Below, in pieces: positions 10,892 through 22,920 of a stretch of DNA of 64,000 bases. Position 1 is the stretch's first letter. The number at the start of each line of letters is the position of its first letter. This DNA comes from Ciona savignyi (taxonomy: Eukaryota > Chordata > Ascidiacea > Phlebobranchia > Cionidae): assembly GCA_000149265.1 (NCBI GenBank), contig CH003018.1, forward strand, positions 161,775 to 225,774, written 5' to 3'. The translations under genes and the position numbers were made by a program. A model generated the notes under the pieces. It had not been told where the DNA came from. It saw only the letters and a program-made list of their open reading frames with translations, and did not search any database.

Positions 10892-13800
10892 TTAGATTCT
10901 TAATAATAATTGGATATATCTGAACTTAATAACATAAAATATGCTTCTACTGAGAAATGATTCCCTTCTCACACAGCAGATTGTTTGACGACACACTTCA
11001 GCTTTGGTGCCACTGGCATCTAATTCTATAGGAGCAGGATTTTCCATCCGCCTATACACTGTATCAATCCTGTAGGAATACATTTATCTACTTTAATGGT
11101 AATACAAAGGATGTTAGCAGTGTATACCAACATTCCTAAAAAAATTTAAGCACCCCAGTCCACCAAAGCATACAAAATTGCACATGGTGTAGCTGGCTTA
11201 GATTACATGGTGGCATGCCTTCTGAAAGGTTCTGATTTAAAATCAGAAGGCAGCTATTTTATTGTGTCCTTCTCAATGTACTGAGCAGATAACCAGTAAA
11301 TGTGGGCTTAACAAAAACTATAGCAATGTTTTCATTCTAACATCTACACCACAACCCCAGTATTTCTGTTTACCCAGCTATGGGCAAGGCAAGACTCTGA
11401 TTATCTTCGTTGTAACGCCCTTTATCATCTAACCAACTTTCATAAAGAAGAATACCCTATAAAGGGTACCAGTGTACCGTAAGTGACATGCAAGATGGTT
11501 AATAACACGCCACATGATTTGGCGAGCACGCAAAATCTAAGCATGTGAAACTCAAACTGTCTATAATATATCCAGTAAAAAATTAAAAATATTTTTTTTT
11601 CCATTTGACGATGTAAATGATACATAACAATGGTTGGCATGCAAAGTTGTTTTAATTACAAAAAGTATTCATAAACTAGCACACCACATTCAAAAGGTTG
11701 CTGACCCATAATATAGAACCTATGTCAAATGCCATCAGAAGCATTTGTTATCAACCAATCACTTAATATCCTTTGATTACAATGATTAACAGTGTGGGAC
11801 CTAACAAATTGCACACTGTAAGCGTAGACTAGCTTACATGATAAAAAAATATGGTAAAAACAACTTTTTTACCTCTGTCTGAAAAGCCTAGACTTTTCCA
11901 ATCTGATTTCTTCATCTGTTTTAGCACTGTTGCGTCCTCCCAATCGATTCTGTCTCACTTCATCGGAAATAGTCAGCATTATGACGATCTTTACAACCAC
12001 AACATAATTAGGTTGTCCTATGTGCTTTACTTTACAACAACAAGTAAAATCTTACATTCGGTTTTAGCAAATCTTGCGGCCAGGAGTACACCCAGTGTCC
12101 ATGAGGTGGCACACAAGAGTCATCTCCCACTTTAACATCGGTGGCAATTGCATATGCAGCAGTACTGTGCCAGAACCTAAAATGACCAAATTGGCAAATA
12201 TTTACATCATACATTTACGTTCTCAATACTCCATGATATAAAAAAATTATCTATAGAATTAAAAAAAAGGAAAATCCACATTATTTTTTTAAATTTGTAC
12301 TAACCTATCACAAACAACTGGACCTTTTTGTGCTGCCTTAATAATCATGGCAGCAAATACAAAATTCCCGAGAGCATAGTATGCCCTTCTGAGCAATTGG
12401 CAGTGAGAGTCAAACCTATATAACATTAATGTTGTAGTATTTTTAAAACAGGTAATTATAACTATACATTTTCCTGAGGTGCATTATGCATTCAGGTGGT
12501 GACTTGAGCATAGTAGCATTCGTTTTTTGAGCAACACTTTCTGTCAGAGTTGTTTTACCTGAAAGTTATAAAAAATGCATCTTTATACATAGTAATTATT
12601 ACCGACTGTTATCTGTAACATTTTTTTCAACTTAACACACCCTTTCCGATTAAGTCTATTATAACAATATTAAATTGTAAGTTTAAAACGTTAACATTAT
12701 TTGAGTGAATGTACATTTTGTTTCTAAATATTTAAAACAGTTTAGAAATGTATTCTTGTGTTATATATATATATAAGTTTTATAAAACAGGGTCATCTTT
12801 ATATGGAAAAAATTGTTATTTTTGCCTTTAAATTATTATGCTTAATATAGAGAGAAAAGTAAACAAGTTTGACTTAAACAAAGTCATTATAAAACGACAT
12901 TTATTAGATAACAGACATGTTAAGAAACATTGCTACCTGTGCCGTCCAATCCTTCTATTACAACAACAGGATGTATTGGGGTTGTGAATTCCTGTTCCAG
13001 AATATAACTGTCACAAATTTTTCTTAGTTCTTTTACTTCATCGAAATTTTGGAACTTGGAACAAAGAGTAAAATGTAAGAATAGCATCAGCAAATTTCTG
13101 TCACTCAATGAAGTTAAGGTACCGGTATGTAAGTATATTGGTGGGGTGCAAACTCTAGCTGGATACAAGCATTTTGCTAAGTGTATGGCCCCATAAACAG
13201 CAGAACATTTGCGGGTTACTCTATAAATACTTGGCTTTGAAAATAAAATGAACATTCATTATTCATAAATTTCCCTAGGGGGGTTAAAGAAATAAAAATA
13301 AACTGACTTACAGCATCTAAGACAGCATTAACCCGTGTTATGTTGTGATAAACAGAGTTGGTGTCACGACTAACATATGCAGGATGACAATATGGTTGCT
13401 GCAATGGAACCACCTTTAAATAAACAAAAGTGTTAATTTGATTTTTTTTATTTGTGCACTTTTCTCTGATCGGCAGTCATATGCTTAAAAGATGTAGTGT
13501 CACTGGGCAGAAAGCTAAATAAGTTGCCTTAATCCAGCTGTATGTGTGATTGGATATAGTTGGAAGAACCCTAATACTATTTACAAACAGAAAATTGGCT
13601 TTGAGCATTCTTTCAAGATACCGGTACATTGTTGAATCATAAATGGGATATTTGACAAGATCTATTTTATCTGACAAGATAATTGCATGCTATGTTACCT
13701 CAATCGCTTTAGAATTGTTACTGTTGCCAGTTAGCTTAAAGAACTTGTTTTCTTCCAAGTACAGTTCAAATACATAAATATCATATTCTTTATCTGGTTT

Positions 13801-14160
13801 TAATTTCCAAGTTAAAAGTCTCTGCTTGATTTTCTCCACATCTACTCTTGTGTTACTCATCAAAGCAAAACCTTCTTCATATGAGATTTGCTCACAGGAA
13901 TTATCCACATTAAAAGATACCGTGGTTACAAGTGTACGGCCCTCGCTGGAAAACGATTCTAATAAGCTTTTTAATTTTGAATTCCTCCATATATTTTCAG
14001 CAAACGTGAGGTCACACGAGAAAGCCGTAACAAATATAACGTGCTGATTTAATTTAATATCATCTGTCCTCTCTTTCCATACACTGTTGCCATTTGCGCA
14101 CAGAGACTTTGGGGCAAAATATATTGGTTCAAACTCGAGCTCCAGTGCAAACACTTCCAT
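10892..14160 (-). CDS. CMPK2: UMP/CMP kinase 2-like, mitochondrial (CMPK2)
   Basis: Thymidylate-kinase-fold nucleoside monophosphate kinase. The vertebrate CMPK2 family phosphorylates UMP, CMP and deoxy forms in mitochondria. Eight exons on the minus strand, in coding order: 13699-14160, 13312-13413, 12937-13234, 12468-12558, 12305-12415, 12056-12176, 11873-11988, 10892-11069. All junction phases agree, giving 492 aa (human 449). The P-loop GLDGTGKT spans residues ~283-290 and is split by an intron after its second-last Gly. Further family marks are DRFWHSTAAYAIAT, HWVYSWPQDLLKP, the lid-like LTISDEVRQNRLGGR, and RRMENP..ELDAS near the C terminus. The ~280-residue N-terminal part is the weakly conserved, non-kinase region typical of CMPK2, which separates it from DTYMK. 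The exon 3 start (13234) is the least certain boundary. A mitochondrial presequence is not obvious. Confidence 0.88.
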
Positions 14161-14526
14161 GTCGTACTTCAGTTTAGAACGCGGAACTAATAAGACCGGG
14201 CAAAATATGTGAAACTTCCATTTCGGTCGAGGGAAAGTACCTAATTAACATCTTTTTGGCGCCGCGCCCATTCTTGGTTACTTCTGTTTTTTGCGGGGGG
14301 GACGCAGTATGACTGGCTTTGGCTCGATTTACGCGGAGCCAGTATGTTATCGCTAACCACCCAAGAGAATCTATGAGTTTACAAATTAAAAACATCAGTT
14401 ATTCCAACTTCTCTTAAATTAAGTGCTGTATATTGCTTATAGATGTTTTTTATTCCATTATAATTTATACGCAATGGCAAATCTGAATACAGACTCTTAA
14501 TCTGACGAGGGGGGAGTGTCTTAGTC

Positions 14527-14832
14527 ATGGTCCGACCGGTTAGTCTGATGGTTTAGTACGAAGCCTTTCAGTCAAAAGGTTGTAGGTTCTGAGTTGGTCG
14601 CATGCTAGTTGGTTGTGTCCTTGGGCAAGGAGGCACTTAACGGAAAATTGCCTGAACCCAGCGGATTAATGGGTTCTACCAAATTGAAGGAACGTTTGGA
14701 CCATACACTACACACTGCAATAGCTCCGGTAACCCGACGATGGGCGCGAGTTGATCTGACGATTGCACATGTGTTAACCCACTTGTTTTTCCCATTCACG
14801 GGGATAAACATGAATATTCTATATCCTATCAA
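14527..14832 (+). mobile_element. SINE, near full length
   Basis: Complete tRNA-derived SINE: CCGGTTAGTCTGATGGTTTA (A-box-like) at the head, GGTTGTAGGTTCTGA (degenerate B box), GTTGTGTCCTTGGGCAAG, GGATTAATGGGTTCTACC, CACACTGCAATAGCTCCGGT, CCCATTCACGGGGATAAACA and a short TATCC-type tail. Confidence 0.85.
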
Positions 14833-15124
14833 TAAACACGAATTTAAAGACTAAATTACTATTCCTATTTACAGACCGACGGAATTACGAACCTTCGGGG
14901 AAAATTATGCATTACGGCGCAACAGACAATGCAGAATATGATCCGCGATTTTGTTAATATTATTTCGGAATATATTATGAATACTTTTTTAACCCCATTT
15001 TAAACATACGTTGTATGTTTCTGTTGTTTATAGAAAAAAATAGTTTTTTGGTTACCTAATAATTTTTGGTATGATTATAATGTGCATATAGTTAAAACTT
15101 TGTGTTATACGGTAACAAGGCCTG

Positions 15125-15275
15125 GTAGTAGAATTTAAACTCCTAACTCGCCAAGTTTTAAGCTTGTGCGAGCACTATATTTATATTTCAAACTCTGTAT
15201 TGTACGAAAACAAAGCGTATATAGCCGAGTTCAAACTCCAAACTCGCCGAGTTTAATGCGCTTGTACAAGCACAG
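15125..15275. repeat. Diverged direct repeat pair
   Basis: Two ~48-bp copies, 104 bp apart, share the pattern (A/T)TTCAAACTCC.AACTCGCC.AGTTT followed by GCTTGT.C.AGCAC. This is a small local duplication of unknown origin. Confidence 0.45.
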
Positions 15276-16072
15276 TTGGGATCAAAGTTTGAATGGCTCC
15301 ATAGTCGTATATATATATCGTAGTGATATATACCCGTCGCGGTTTCTGATTTCAGGAACATAAAAAAATAGTGATTTATACAAGTTTTTTTGTGGTTGAT
15401 ATTATAGTTAACTTTAATTGGTTGGTGGACACAGTGGTCCAGTTTAACTTAAATTATCTATGCATTTTGTCTATAGCCGTATATAAAAAAGGATGGAATA
15501 TTAATATTATCCCAGGACGGAAATGGAAAAAAACGCAGGCATCAGATTATGCTAGATCCACACGCATACCCTAGCGAGTCGACCAACCAGTGTTCGTTTC
15601 TTATAAAGTGACACATGAGCTTAAATTCCGCGAAAATAAAACAAACAGATGTCTGCCCATAAGCAAGCCTACAACCTGCCCTCTCGCGCACCCACCGTTG
15701 GGTTAAACGTGCTACTGTAGTGTGTTGCAATATTATTCTGAACCTAAAAACGCAATAGTAGAATACGCACATTTCTCCACCTTGGGGATGATTATCGGCA
15801 GAGTATTAAATTTGTAACAAAATTATCCATATTCATAAGTGTTTTTTAAAATATGATGTAGTTATTTTGTTATGTTTTTTATTTATCTAAACTTGTAAAA
15901 TAATAAAACCACCTAGTGGCCCGATCAATTTTGTCATCACTATTTAATGATGTTTTGGAAACGTTTTTGTGGTTTTAGAATTGTAGAATAGATACGTTAA
16001 ATCGGTGTTGAATATTATAGAAAAACCTAGTACATTATCTCATACAATAAACTAATAAATTCGAATACAAAC

Positions 16073-18513
16073 ATGGCAATGCAAGCAGCCAGACGCGCAA
16101 ATGTAAGTACGATTAATTTTGTCTTAGTACCTTAGGTTACTTATGTGTTATCTTTGTGAATATGAAAACGGGACAATTAATCATCAGATTACCTCGCGTA
16201 TACGTAAGCGAGCGTTTTAACACATGTAACTATTTGTTATTTTACTCCCACTCTCCTCTGTATTTGCACGCGTTTTTTTCAAATGTAGCAAATGTTCACG
16301 CAATGTCCCTTATTAGTTTTAGTGCTACTATCCTTTTGAAAATGAATAGTAGAAAATGGAAAGGCTGAAATGTGAGACATTTTAATGTTGCCTACCGCAC
16401 AACACTTGTGATTGAATGTGCCATTTGTATCCTAGGTTGGTACTATTTTTATTTCAACCATTAATTTACTGGGTTTAGGTGGCTTCCAGAAAGTTCCTTG
16501 CCCAAGGACATAACTGACTAGCTAGCAAAAAGTTTCGATCTTATAACCTAAAAGAAAGTAACCTAACAAGGTATTTTTACAGTAACCTAACAAACTAGAC
16601 TAAAAGACAGTAACCTAACAAGCTATTTTCCATTAAACGGAAATCTGTAATTTCGTTGGTTTTTCTTTTCCTGTCATTTTTTTATTAACATATATTGTTA
16701 TGTTTGTTGTGGAGTAAACAAGGAAAATCCACACAACAATTCACAGTACATAGCTATGTTTTGGTTGAATAATGGCATATTGCTTTGAACTTTTTAGGTC
16801 CGATTACCTCCTGAAGTTCATAGAATCCTTTATGTTCGAAACTTACCATACAAGATTACTGCAGAGGAAATGTACGATATTTTTGGAAAATATGGAGCAA
16901 TTAGACAAATACGACTGTAAGTATTTTGGGCTGAATTCAAATTCTTTTAATCAAATTCTATTAATCCAAATATTCATATAAAATAACGCAAAACTCAATA
17001 ATCCAGGAAGGTTGGTACTCTTTACTGGCATTAAAATGTTTACACTGGTGTTAGATAAGTTACAAGTCAGAAAACACACACTCTACTACTACGTTTCTAA
17101 TTGTAGAAAAGCACAAGCTATTAATTCATCCCTTTCACTGGCATGTGTGCTACCCGTAGAGCAATTACATATAACCCTACAGTATATAATTACAACACAA
17201 CCATAAAACTAGGTATAAGAAACTTAGTTTTATCTGCAGTGGAAAAGATTATTGGCATCATATATTTAACAGCAATACGATGTGTTGTTAAGAAATGTAA
17301 TTGGGCTTATTTGTGAGAACTGTTATAAAAGTACAGTAGAACCCCGCTTACCTGACCACCTATGGGACCGCCATTAAGCGGTCGCGTTAGCGGGGTGGTC
17401 GTGTTAGTGAATTTTGATTTGCAGCAAGTTGTCGTCATATGCAGCTTAAACGTCTGCATTTTTACTAAATTTTCACCAAATGCCATTATTTTTATCAGAT
17501 ACTGCAGAATAAATTTAATACTAAAGTTTATCTTGTAGGATTCAGTTCTGTTTGCCACATTTTTTTGTGTGCGCTTATTTATTCTTATTGTTTTGATCAT
17601 AAATAAAATTTAACCTTGTTATTTTGGTGACAAAGGGAAATTATTTAGCACATGTGGTCACTTAAGCGGAGTCAAGTTTGAAGTTTTGGACCAAAATGTG
17701 GCGGTCCTGGTCTGGAAACCGGGGTGGTCGCGTTATTGAAACATAATTCAATGCATTACCATAGCAAATTATTTGGGACCGCACTAAAGTGGTCTTGATA
17801 GTGAGGTGGTCGTGTTATCGAGGTGGTCTCCAAGCGGGGTTCCACTGTATAGCATTTTGAAATTTGGCAGCATTTAAAAATTGTTTTACTTAACTTTCAG
17901 TGGAAGTACCTCGGATACCAAGGGGACAGCATATGTTGTGTACGAAGATATATTTGATGCAAAAAATGCTTGCGATCATTTGTCCGGTTTCAACGTTTGT
18001 AATCGTTACCTTGTGGTTCTATACTACAATCCCAACCGGGTAAGCCAAAAGGGATATGATAGCATATTCGAGTTTATTCCCGTAAATGGGAAAATGTAAC
18101 ATAACACACAGGTCGTTAGACACCTGGCACTATCTGATGACAGAAGCCATTTCAGTGTGTTTATGATGGACTTTCCTTTAATTTGGTAGAACTCATCATT
18201 TCACTAGGTTCAGGTTATGTCTGTAAGTGCCTTGCCCAAGGACACAGCAAACTAGCTAGCGAACAGTTTCAAAACTGCAACCTTTCGACTGACAAGCAAC
18301 ACACGAACCCACCAAGCTAATCTGTCAGTTTAAAAAACTAGCAACAAATTTATTCTGTGCTTAATTAAGAATTCAAGTTTAGTACAAGGTCAGCACTTAT
18401 ATTCCATAAACTTCCATCTGCAGCAATTTAAAAACAAGGATGCTGATAAGAAAAAGGAACAATTGGACAAGATGAAGGCACAGTTTGGAGTAAGCACCGA
18501 CGCAGCAAAATGA
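16073..18513 (+). CDS. SF3B6: Splicing factor 3B subunit 6 (p14)
   Basis: Small RRM protein of the U2 snRNP SF3b complex that sits at the pre-mRNA branch-point adenosine. Four exons, 16073-16102, 16798-16916, 17901-18039 and 18424-18513, encode exactly 125 aa, the length of human p14. The RRM is intact: RNP2-type [12 protein letters not shown] (around residues 19-30) and RNP1-type [13 protein letters not shown] (around residues 55-67). The block [20 protein letters not shown] is nearly identical to vertebrates. The first coding exon has only ten codons. Intron 2 carries a pogo-like MITE and intron 3 a SINE. A candidate polyadenylation hexamer is AATAAA at 18757-18762, close to the start of the next gene. 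Identification is essentially certain. Confidence 0.97.
16470..16550 (-). mobile_element. SINE fragment in SF3B6 intron 1
   Basis: A short inverted piece containing CCTTGCCCAAGGACATAACTGACTAGCTAGC and the eroded tRNA-like block; seen as CTTGCCCAAGGACATAAC plus GACTAGCTAG. Confidence 0.55.
17334..17847. mobile_element. Pogo-like MITE in SF3B6 intron 2
   Basis: A 514-bp element flanked by TA on both sides. The ends CAGTAGAACCCCGCTTACC and (reverse complement of the right end) CAGTGGAACCCCGCTTGGA form clear inverted repeats with the CAGT.GAACC signature of pogo/Tc1-mariner-type elements. Repeated GGTGGTC(G/C)(C)GTTA motifs lie near each end. There is no transposase. A second copy lies inverted at 29419-29931. 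Confidence 0.8.
18070..18340 (-). mobile_element. SINE copy in SF3B6 intron 3
   Basis: Inverted, moderately diverged SINE: TTTATTCCCGTAAATGGGAA at the tail side, TTTAATTTGGTAGAACTCAT, GTGCCTTGCCCAAGGACACA and CTGCAACCTTTCGACTGA in the tRNA-like head. Confidence 0.75.
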
Positions 18514-18756
18514 ATCAAACTTTTAAATAATAATCAAAGGATAGAACCATGTCAGCTATCAATATGCTGCTTTGAACAGTTGAAAGACACAATGTTTATG
18601 TTCTTCGGTTTACATGTTGGAGTACTTTTTTACCAATACAGAAATGAAATAACCCTTTGAAACTGTAAATTTGAATAATAATTGTGTTGTTACATTTTTT
18701 TATAAACTTTTTTGTTGTATAGTTAAAGGAGACCAATTTTAAGTCTACTAGTAAAC

Positions 18757-18762
18757 AATAAA
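18757..18762 (+). promoter_or_regulatory. Candidate polyadenylation signal for SF3B6
   Basis: AATAAA about 245 bp after the SF3B6 stop and 43 bp before the first ATG of the MPG gene. If used, the two transcripts are almost abutting. Confidence 0.35.
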
Positions 18763-18804
18763 TTAAGACTGAAAAGTGAATGGTGTCTGGTATTTTCCAT
18801 TAGT

Positions 18805-20504
18805 ATGTCAAGAATAAAGTCTGGATACAATCTACGAATGTCCCGAAAACGTATACCACCAGATGAAAGTAGACAAACAAGCAAGTACTTTAAACCAATT
18901 TTAAGTCCTGATGAAAACAAAAGAATTGATGATGCGTTTTATCATGTGGGATGTCAAAAAACAGCGAAATCGTTGCTGGGAATGACAATTGCAAGAAGAC
19001 TTGGTGGCACGACACTCCGATGCAAGATTGTTGAAGTTGAGGTTTACACGGCAGATGATAAATCATCTCATTCATACAACTTGAAGCAAACCAAGAGAAA
19101 TGAAGCGATGTTCATGAAGGCTGGAACTTTGTACGTTTATATGACATACGGAATGTATTATTGCATGAATATATCCAGTGCAGGTAAATAGTAGTTTAAA
19201 CATTTAATCATAATGTTATAGGTGTACCCAAGTTAAAAGTGGGTATATGAAAGTGTCATTTGTAGGGATATCCATTCCATTCCAGAATGAAAGTTCGAAT
19301 AGGAAATGATTTAGAATTTTCTTTTTGATTTTATAAATTAAAAATGGATTGCTCCTAACAAATCAAAAGTTTTATTTATATAATTTTGATTACCTATTAA
19401 AAAAGTGTTAAATATCTTTTTCTATTCACAGTATGATACATTTACTTTATTAAAGATGTATAATAATTCTATTTTTTTTATTAAATTAGTTTGAAAAATA
19501 ATTTTTTGCTCTAAAGGTCTATATCATAGCAATTTAAAAATTATTGTTACTAGAATAATTTTAAAAACCAAACCGATAAGTCATTTAGGCATTTGTGCAT
19601 AAAATTCTCTTGGAGAGTTAAATGAGATAAATTTGTGCGTAGTCCCATCTATCACCGTTTCAGCTTTTTCATTTAGTGTATTGTAAGAGACAAGTCTTAT
19701 AAACCACTGCCAAGTTGAAGTTGGAGAAAACTGTCTGTAAAGCATGTGACGATTTCTTATAAAACTAAAACCAGTATAAATGCTAATTTACTGGAAAATT
19801 TACTTCTCTTAGTTGTTTAACAAACACATTTTCTCTTTTAATGCAAATAAATATCGACTCCAAATATCGGTTATCAGCCTTTTTGGCGACAAATAATCGG
19901 TATCGGTATCGGCCCTAAAAAAACATATCGGTCGATCACTATTTACAACCACAAAATATTGGGGTAAGAATTATTGTCTTGCCAGTTTTTGGTGGATTTA
20001 ACTGCCTCAGCTGTAATAATTATAAATTCTTAGCAAGATAAATAAACTTCCAGTCATTAGCTTACTAGCACATAAATCAACTCAGGTAAAGGGGATGCAG
20101 TTTTACTACGTGCTGCAGAACCTTTAGAGGGGTTTGAAATCATGCAAGAAAATCGAGCGAAAAGCACCAGTGAAAAGCAGAAAAAGAATGTGACAAACGG
20201 CCCTTCGAAATTATGCCAGGTTAGTTTCAAATATTATCAATATAAGTATTGTATTAGGAGACTTATTTTTTAGGCATTAGCAATAACAAAAGAACAGGAC
20301 AAACTAGACTTGTCAACTAGTGAAGAAATGTGGCTGGAAATTGGAACTGCAGTGAACGAAAATGAGATTATAACCTGCAAAAGAATTGGACTAAATGAAA
20401 AGAGATCTGGTGACTGGGCTTTAAAGCCTTTGCGATTTTATATATATGGGAATCCTTATGTAAGTGTTAAAGATAAATTGGAGGAGAATAACAGAAAAAT
20501 ATAA
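18805..20504 (+). CDS. MPG: 3-methyladenine DNA glycosylase (MPG/AAG)
   Basis: Nuclear base-excision repair glycosylase that removes alkylated and deaminated purines. Three exons, 18805-19183, 20086-20219 and 20274-20504, give 247 aa in continuous phase (human 298, which has a longer N-terminal tail). The catalytic Glu is E79 in KIVEVEVY, Tyr81 matches human Tyr127, and His89 (SSHS) matches human His136. The intercalating Tyr and base-pocket Asn lie in TYGMYYCMNISS. GPSKLCQALAIT and KPLRFYIYGNPYVSVKDK complete the C-terminal core. The start at 18805 is the first in-frame ATG; Met12 would be an alternative start. The Lys/Arg-rich first 30 residues resemble the disordered basic tail of the family. 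The gene is convergent with PITHD1, stops 334 bp apart. Confidence 0.93.
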
Positions 20505-20838
20505 CATTTAATACACTGTATGGTAAAGTAACCAGCATAAACTGATATTTCCTGTTTTTATCCATTACTGTTCTACTGGCTTTAGGTTATGTTTGATGAG
20601 TACATGGTCGAAACCCACAACGAACCAAACCAGGTTTCTATTAAACAACCTTATGGTTTCGATTAAATAGCTATTAATTAACTGAATCAACAATGCAGCC
20701 GAATTTATCATTGTTATAAATGGCTTTTCAAGTGCCTTGTTTTGTTGTTTTAAACCGCTTAGTACAATTAATACAGCAAATATGAGTACAGCACTAAATA
20801 AATTAACAAATAATCATACATTGGTTGTTGGTATCAGC

Positions 20839-22920
20839 TCAGCTAATCATGTGATTGGACATGTTGTTCAGTTTCTGCTTATGGTCTGCTGGATTCGCGG
20901 CAAGCTCATAATTCGTGATGAGAATTTCTTGCCTTTGTGCCTGAGGGTTCGTGTATCTCATAACAAATATTGTAATGCACCAACTTGAATAATACATAAA
21001 TATCATCTTTTATACATACTACTATACTGCGAAATACTTTTATTATTTTACCTGCATGAAATCTCCAGTAAGTCCAATGTAATAGATTTTGGTTGTTTCA
21101 CTTCCATAGTTTTCAGGAAAGAAAATGGATAAATGGTTGATGTTTGAAAACCTTGCAATTCTACAGATACATAAACATTTTTATGTTGTTTTAGTGGAGA
21201 GATAATTGCTATTTTTATATTTGATAAATATAATAGGGTAAGATGCTCCTATGTTAAGAAAACAAGCAGGTGGAGGGGGTTTTAACATATAATCAAATTA
21301 ATTCTGGCCAAACTAACAAGTCTGATTTCTGGAGCTATTTTAGTGTGTAAATCGAAAATTGTAAAAAAGTGTTATTGAGTTAGGATAGGATATTCCTGTT
21401 TATCCCCGTGAATGGGAAAACCAAGGGGGTAAACATATATTTGGTAAATCCCATTAATCCGCTGTGTTCAGGCAATGCCTGTAAAGTGCCTTGCCCAAGG
21501 ACACACAACCCACTAGCTAGGATGAGATAAGATATTCATCTTTATCCCCGTGAATCAGAAAACCAAGGGGGTTAACACACGGGCAATCGTCAGATCACCC
21601 CGCGCCCATCGTCGGGTTACCAGAGCTATTGCAGTGTGTTGTATATGATAGAGATATTGCTTTAGGTGGATTAACCCATTAAATTTACACTAGCTTTAAG
21701 CAATGTTAGTTGATCAACCTACTGCACAAGCAACTGGCAAGTCGGTGATTGCAATTACAAATTAACCTGGGCAAAACATTTTTAGTTGCATTTAAACTAA
21801 GAAACAAGTAAAACATATTTAACATACTATACAAGTATTTTAAAAGTGAATTATGTTGTTTAAGTAATTAGAAAAGTGTGTTACTTAGTTGGAAGTTGCA
21901 AGACATCTGTATAAGCGTGTGGAAGTTCGAATGCCTGGTCTGCTTCCTTTCCCGTTTGGTCCAAACACATGTTTGGAATATTTTTAAACAGCTTCATACA
22001 TTTTGGATGTGTGTCATTCTCTCCACCAAGTAAAGCAATTGATTTTAGCTTTACATTGCCAGTAAAACTGCAAAGATGTCATTTTTATTGTATATAAAAA
22101 ATGTCCCGTTTTTTAAACCCAACAGCAACACCGTCAAACGCATTTATACCAACAGATATGTTTCATCACTTGGATTTCGACAGAAAGTGCATAGATAGAC
22201 AGCATCAATGTAATTTTCTGCAACATATTTTGATATGTAGTGAGGATTCTAACTTACGGTATATTGAACAATAGTTCAGGGTCCACATCACTTTCAACAT
22301 AAAGCTCTCGGTCTAAACGTTGATCCCATGGCTTAAACACTTTCTTCCCACTACCTTCTTCACTTTCATTAAGGCACTCCAACCTATAAAAGTTCTTTTA
22401 ACACACTGGTTCTTCATAATTACCAGCCAAACAATTTTCTTGTAAAAACAAGTTTTTTAACAAGGATATGATAGGATATTCATGTTTATCCCCTTGAATG
22501 GAAAAACCAAGGGGGTTAAGACATGGCAATCTTCAGATCAAATCTAGTCCATTGTCGGGTTACCGGAGCTATTGCAGTGTGTTGTGCATGATTCATACGT
22601 TCCTTGAATTTGGTAGAACCCATTTACCCGCTGGGTTCAGGTAATTTTTGTTAAGTGCCTTGCCCAAGGACACAACCGACAAGCTAGCGACCAGTTAAGA
22701 ACCTGCAACTTTTTGGCTAAAGGTTTCGCACTAAACTACTACAGTTTGCTGTTTTAATCCTTATAAAAATATTACCGGAACAATTGTGAAAGGACTTTAC
22801 CTAATGTATCTTAGTTACTTACTGTGGCAAATTAATCTTAAGGTAGAGACTGAAACTTGTTGATTTATCTTCATGATCATGTGAATGGTCGTGACCATGG
22901 TCATGACCGTGATCGCACAT
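20839..22920 (-). CDS. PITHD1: PITH domain-containing protein 1
   Basis: Small cytosolic protein built almost wholly of a PITH domain, the proteasome-interacting module also found in TXNL1. Five exons in coding order, 22823-22920, 22258-22383, 21885-22067, 21052-21160 and 20839-20940, give 205 aa (human 211), with all phases consistent. The family pattern is clear: [55 protein letters not shown] and YYIGLTGDF, ending in [14 protein letters not shown]. The N terminus is unusually rich in His and Asp ([18 protein letters not shown]), where human PITHD1 has a shorter HGHSHG tract; this could bind metal, which is inference. Introns 2-4 carry SINE-derived sequence. The start is the only upstream in-frame ATG found. 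Confidence 0.92.
21384..21520 (-). mobile_element. SINE copy with internal deletion, PITHD1 intron 4
   Basis: Tail-side block TTTATCCCCGTGAATGGGAA joins directly to the TGGTAAATCCCATTAATCCG block, so the middle body is missing, and it stops at CCACTAGCTAGGA without the tRNA-like head. Confidence 0.75.
21521..21666 (-). mobile_element. SINE copy, tail half, PITHD1 intron 4
   Basis: This immediately follows the previous copy in the same orientation: GATAAGATATTCATCTTTAT, AACACACGGGCAATCGTCAG, ATCGTCGGGTTACCAGAGCT and GCAGTGTGTTGTATATGATA, then unrelated DNA. Confidence 0.8.
22466..22740 (-). mobile_element. SINE, near full length, PITHD1 intron 1
   Basis: ATAGGATATTCATGTTTATC at the tail end, then the standard body (GGTTACCGGAGCTATTGCAG, GGTAGAACCCATTTACCCGC, CTTGCCCAAGGACACAACCG) and a tRNA-like head ending CGCACTAAACTACTACAG. 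Confidence 0.85.

Larger units (their letters stand above)
14161..16072. other. Divergent intergenic region between CMPK2-like and SF3B6
   Basis: This probably holds both promoters. It includes a nearly full-length SINE (14527-14832) and a pair of diverged direct repeats (about 15125-15172 and 15228-15275, spaced 104 bp). No exon was recognised. Confidence 0.45.

Noticed and set aside
14527..14600. tRNA-like heads of SINEs as functional tRNA genes
   Set aside because: The A- and B-box patterns are present, but the copies do not fold into an intact cloverleaf with a convincing anticodon arm, and every one is attached to the SINE body.
17307..17600. 97-codon minus-strand frame
   Set aside because: It lies within the pogo-like MITE and its flank; the same DNA recurs at 29419-29931 without a preserved frame.
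20588..20667. Short plus-strand frame MFDEYMVETHNEPNQ after an acceptor-like site, just beyond the MPG stop
   Set aside because: MPG is already complete at 20504 with its conserved C terminus; no family match and no supporting structure.
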